Shown here one piece after another: positions 62,046 through 64,000 of a stretch of DNA of 64,000 nt (position 1 is its first letter; each line of letters begins with the position of its first letter). The stretch is from assembly GCF_022758885.1 (NCBI RefSeq), contig NZ_JALEBH010000001.1, positions 62,001-126,000 on the forward strand, read 5' to 3'. The translations under genes and the position numbers were made by a program. The stretch comes from Sphingobium sp. BYY-5 (GTDB lineage: Bacteria > Pseudomonadota > Alphaproteobacteria > Sphingomonadales > Sphingomonadaceae). The notes beneath the pieces were generated by a model. It saw nothing but the letters and a program-made list of their open reading frames with translations, made no database searches and was not told where the DNA came from.

Positions 62046-63088
62046 GCAAGCGCGCACGCCGCCAGAAGACCCTGGGAATGAACCGCCGGGAGTCGGTCGC
62101 CGCGGCCAATGACAACCGATCGAGCGCGATCGAGGCCTTCACCTTCGGCGATCCCGAACCGGTGCTGAGCCGGGCCACGATGCTGGACATGCTGGAATGC
62201 TGGCATAACCAGCGCTGGTATGAGCCGCCGGTATCGCTGGATGGCCTCGCCCGTGCCTATCGCGCGTCCCCCCATCATTCGAGCGCGATCATCCTCAAAC
62301 GCAACATGCTGGCGGCCAGCCTGGACCCAACGCCCTATTTGTCGCGTAAAGCCTTTGCGGGATTGGTGCAGGACTATCTGGTGATGGGAAATGCCTATGT
62401 ACAGGCGATCTCCAACCGGCTTGGCGGGGTGATGCGGCTTGACCATGTCCTGGCCAAATATATGCGGCGCGGGGTCGAGCCGGGCCGTTTCTGGTGGGTG
62501 CCGGGATTCCAGAATGAGAGTGAATTTGACCGGGGCACGGTCCACCACCTGATGGCCCCGGACGTCAATCAGGAAATCTATGGCCTGCCCGAATATCTCT
62601 CAGCGCTGCAATCCGCGCTGCTCAATGAGAACGCCACCCTGTTCCGCCGCCGCTATTTCGAGAATGGGAGCCATGCTGGCTATATCCTCTATGCCACCGG
62701 CGAGTTTGCCGACGGCGATGTGGACGGGATGCGCAATGCGCTGAAAAAATCCAAGGGACCGGGGAATTTCCGCAACCTGTTCGTCCATTCGCCTAACGGC
62801 AAGGAAAATGGCATCAAGTTGTTGCCGATCGCCCAGGTGGGCGCAAACGACGAATTTCTGGGGATCAAGAACACGACGCGCGATGATGTGCTGGCCGCGC
62901 ATCGGGTGCCGCCGCAGTTGTTGGGCATCGTTCCGGCCAACACGGGTGGCTTTGGCGATGTGACCAAGGCCACGGACGCTTTCTTCGAACTGGAGATCGG
63001 CCCGTTGCAGTCCGTCTTCCTCGAACTCAACGAGGCGCTGGGGTTCGAGGTGGTGCGCTTTGCCGAGCGGGTGAAGGCGGCGGCTTAG
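62042..63088 (+). CDS. Portal protein gpQ
   Basis: The 348-residue protein starts MSKRARRQKTLGMNRRESVA. It has the PBSX-type/P2 Q portal features EPVLSRATMLDMLECWHNQR, YLVMGNAYVQAISNRLGGVM and HRVPPQLLGIVPANTGGFGD. It is translationally coupled to the terminase gene. It converges with the orphan antitoxin-like gene, its 3' end overlapping by four bases. Confidence 0.95.
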   Translation: MSKRARRQKTLGMNRRESVAAANDNRSSAIEAFTFGDPEPVLSRATMLDMLECWHNQRWYEPPVSLDGLARAYRASPHHSSAIILKRNMLAASLDPTPYLSRKAFAGLVQDYLVMGNAYVQAISNRLGGVMRLDHVLAKYMRRGVEPGRFWWVPGFQNESEFDRGTVHHLMAPDVNQEIYGLPEYLSALQSALLNENATLFRRRYFENGSHAGYILYATGEFADGDVDGMRNALKKSKGPGNFRNLFVHSPNGKENGIKLLPIAQVGANDEFLGIKNTTRDDVLAAHRVPPQLLGIVPANTGGFGDVTKATDAFFELEIGPLQSVFLELNEALGFEVVRFAERVKAAA

Positions 63089-63372
63089 GCCGCCGCTTCG
63101 AACTTCATCCGCAGGCCCAGGGCGGGCAGCACCTTTAGCATCGTTTCCAGGGTCGGATTTCCGTCAACGCTCAGTGCGCGATAGAGAGCCTGGCGCTTGA
63201 TGCCCGTTTCCTTCGCCAGTTCCGTCATGCCGCGTGCGCGGGCCACAATGCCGATGGCGGCAGCGATCGTATGAACATCGCCGGACGCAAGGGCATCGGC
63301 CAGCAGTTCGGCCTGATCCTCCGGCTCTGAGATATGTTCTGTCGCATCGAAGCGGGTCAGTTCGATAGTCAT
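63085..63372 (-). CDS. HigA-like addiction-module antitoxin (XRE, COG3636 type), orphan
   Basis: From the ATG at 63370-63372 the product is 95 residues (MTIELTRFDATEHISEPEDQ). The HTH lies in GMTELAKETGIKRQALYRAL with the SVDGNPTLETMLKVLPALGL end, the COG3636 addiction-module antidote signature. These antitoxins normally follow a Gp49-like HigB toxin. Here only a 33-codon remnant precedes it, coupled by ATGA. An in-frame start at 63396 is also open but unlikely. Confidence 0.85.
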   Translation of the reverse strand: MTIELTRFDATEHISEPEDQAELLADALASGDVHTIAAAIGIVARARGMTELAKETGIKRQALYRALSVDGNPTLETMLKVLPALGLRMKFEAAA

Positions 63373-63470
63373 CTCCATTTCCTCCAATTGGTACAATCAA
63401 CGCTAGGGCGGTTCAGGGTATCTGGGCCGCTGAACCATTCGGCAAATGCGGGAGTCTGCATCCTTTCCAT
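63369..63470 (-). pseudogene. Gutted HigB-like toxin gene (N-terminus only)
   Basis: The frame MERMQTPAFAEWFSGPDTLN is open for 33 codons. Its first 15 or so residues (QTPAFAEWF) resemble the start of Gp49-like HigB toxins (TxxFxxWL). It then runs straight into the antitoxin start, where a full toxin would have about 75 more residues. The toxin body appears to have been deleted, leaving the antitoxin coupled to the fragment. Confidence 0.6.
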
Positions 63471-63473
63471 GTT

Positions 63474-63489
63474 GTCACTTATATGTGAC
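63474..63489. promoter_or_regulatory. Probable operator upstream of the orphan antitoxin
   Basis: GTCAC and GTGAC form an inverted repeat with a six-base AT spacer, four bases before the remnant ATG. A second AAGTGAC half-site lies at 63512-63518. This is the layout of an autoregulatory XRE antitoxin operator. Confidence 0.55.
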
Positions 63490-64000
63490 GATGAGCGATG
63501 TATCAACATTTAAGTGACATATGGTGCGAAGGGCTGGCCCGACGCGCGATCGAGGAGGGCGGTCCAGCCCATCGGTGCGCCGGCGGGGCCGCGACCCCAT
63601 TTCGCGCGCTTATTCCCCCGCCTCGCCCGCGCACTTTTTATGTCGGTTTTGATGCAGTGGCGGCTATCGCCGCGAGACGGCCTAAGTCCTAGGCCGAAGC
63701 CGGCTCGAAGGCTGAGCTACGCTGATGCATTTTGATGCAGCTACAGCGCCGCTTGCGCGACTATCGTGAAATGCACTCGTTTTCACCTGGGCTCCCCCTG
63801 GGAAGCCCCCGGAGACGCGCAAGCGGCTCCGGCCCCCGACGGCGCGTCGGGAGTGCTTGATGGCCTTTCCAGGCAACGATGATGGTGGTCCCCTCAAATT
63901 ACGTCTTGCGAAGCAAGTCCATCGCCCTTTTAATCTTCTACCCCTGGATAGTGTCGGGACTTCCGACTAGCGCTATCCCGCTGTTCGAGGGCGTTGCCCA
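63490..64000. other. Window's right end: no recognisable gene
   Basis: About 500 bases hold only short open frames on both strands without ribosome-binding sites or family resemblance. TTTTGATGCAG occurs twice (63647-63657 and 63730-63740), and GC-rich hairpin-like stretches are near 63795-63850. This may be the prophage edge, but no attachment site can be shown from this window alone. Confidence 0.45.

Noticed and set aside
63600..64000. Phage attachment site or tmRNA end at the right border
   Set aside because: No tRNA or tmRNA fold or terminal CCA-type end was recognised, and no matching copy near 26.4 kb could be found by eye.
1..64000. CRISPR arrays
   Set aside because: No regularly spaced direct repeats with unique spacers were seen; the repeats found are isolated palindromes.

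Overview
The window is chromosomal DNA of a high-GC alphaproteobacterium, most probably a sphingomonad (Sphingobium, Sphingomonas or Novosphingobium type). This rests on the protein flavour, the ffh-rpsP-rimM-trmD-rplS order, the pckA / chvI-chvG / hprK-rapZ-PTS cluster and the many small palindromic intergenic repeats. No tRNA, rRNA or CRISPR array was recognised.

1-25.8 kb is core chromosome. On the minus strand lie ftsY (cut by the window edge), mtaB, dapF, a TonB-C-like protein and an amino-acid permease. On the plus strand is the SRP/ribosome-maturation operon ffh-rpsP-rimM-(vapBC, serine hydrolase, small membrane protein)-trmD-rplS. Then follow a GNAT, an MHS-type MFS transporter, an rRNA methyltransferase and an AI-2E transporter. 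The regulatory cluster has HPr, EIIA-Man, RapZ, a short HPr kinase, ChvG and ChvI on the minus strand, with pckA divergent from it. A small protein, ferredoxin-NADP reductase and a Tat-exported DUF885 protein complete the core part. At least four repeat types sit here; one has inserted in frame inside mtaB.

26.5-63.4 kb is a P2-like (Peduovirus-type) prophage. Its left end carries a large serine recombinase, a GapR-like protein, very small coupled genes, an Ogr/Delta zinc-finger activator and a divergent repressor with operator repeats. Next comes a cargo block (30.6-37 kb) with a decayed secreted-protein gene, a secreted YD/DUF5648 protein and a 1411-residue RHS protein with a variable C-terminus and a small membrane protein behind it. 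The late genes run leftward: capsid O-N-M-L-X, lysis (holin, M15 endolysin, nested Rz/Rz1), R-S, cargo, J-I-H plus fibre assembly, then V-W-FI-FII-E(+E')-T-U-D. Terminase P and portal Q diverge rightward. A 27-nt perfect palindrome occurs three times, once ahead of each leftward late block, and is the best candidate for the Ogr-type activator site.

The second cargo block (49.1-53.5 kb, between S and J) carries HicAB and a two-gene unit: an ImmA/IrrE metallopeptidase and a class III nucleotidyl-cyclase-like protein resembling Pycsar PycC enzymes. This pair lacks the usual TIR or TM effector and is the most likely undescribed defence-type system in the window. The right edge has an orphan HigA-like antitoxin preceded by what looks like a gutted toxin gene, then about 500 bp with no recognisable gene.
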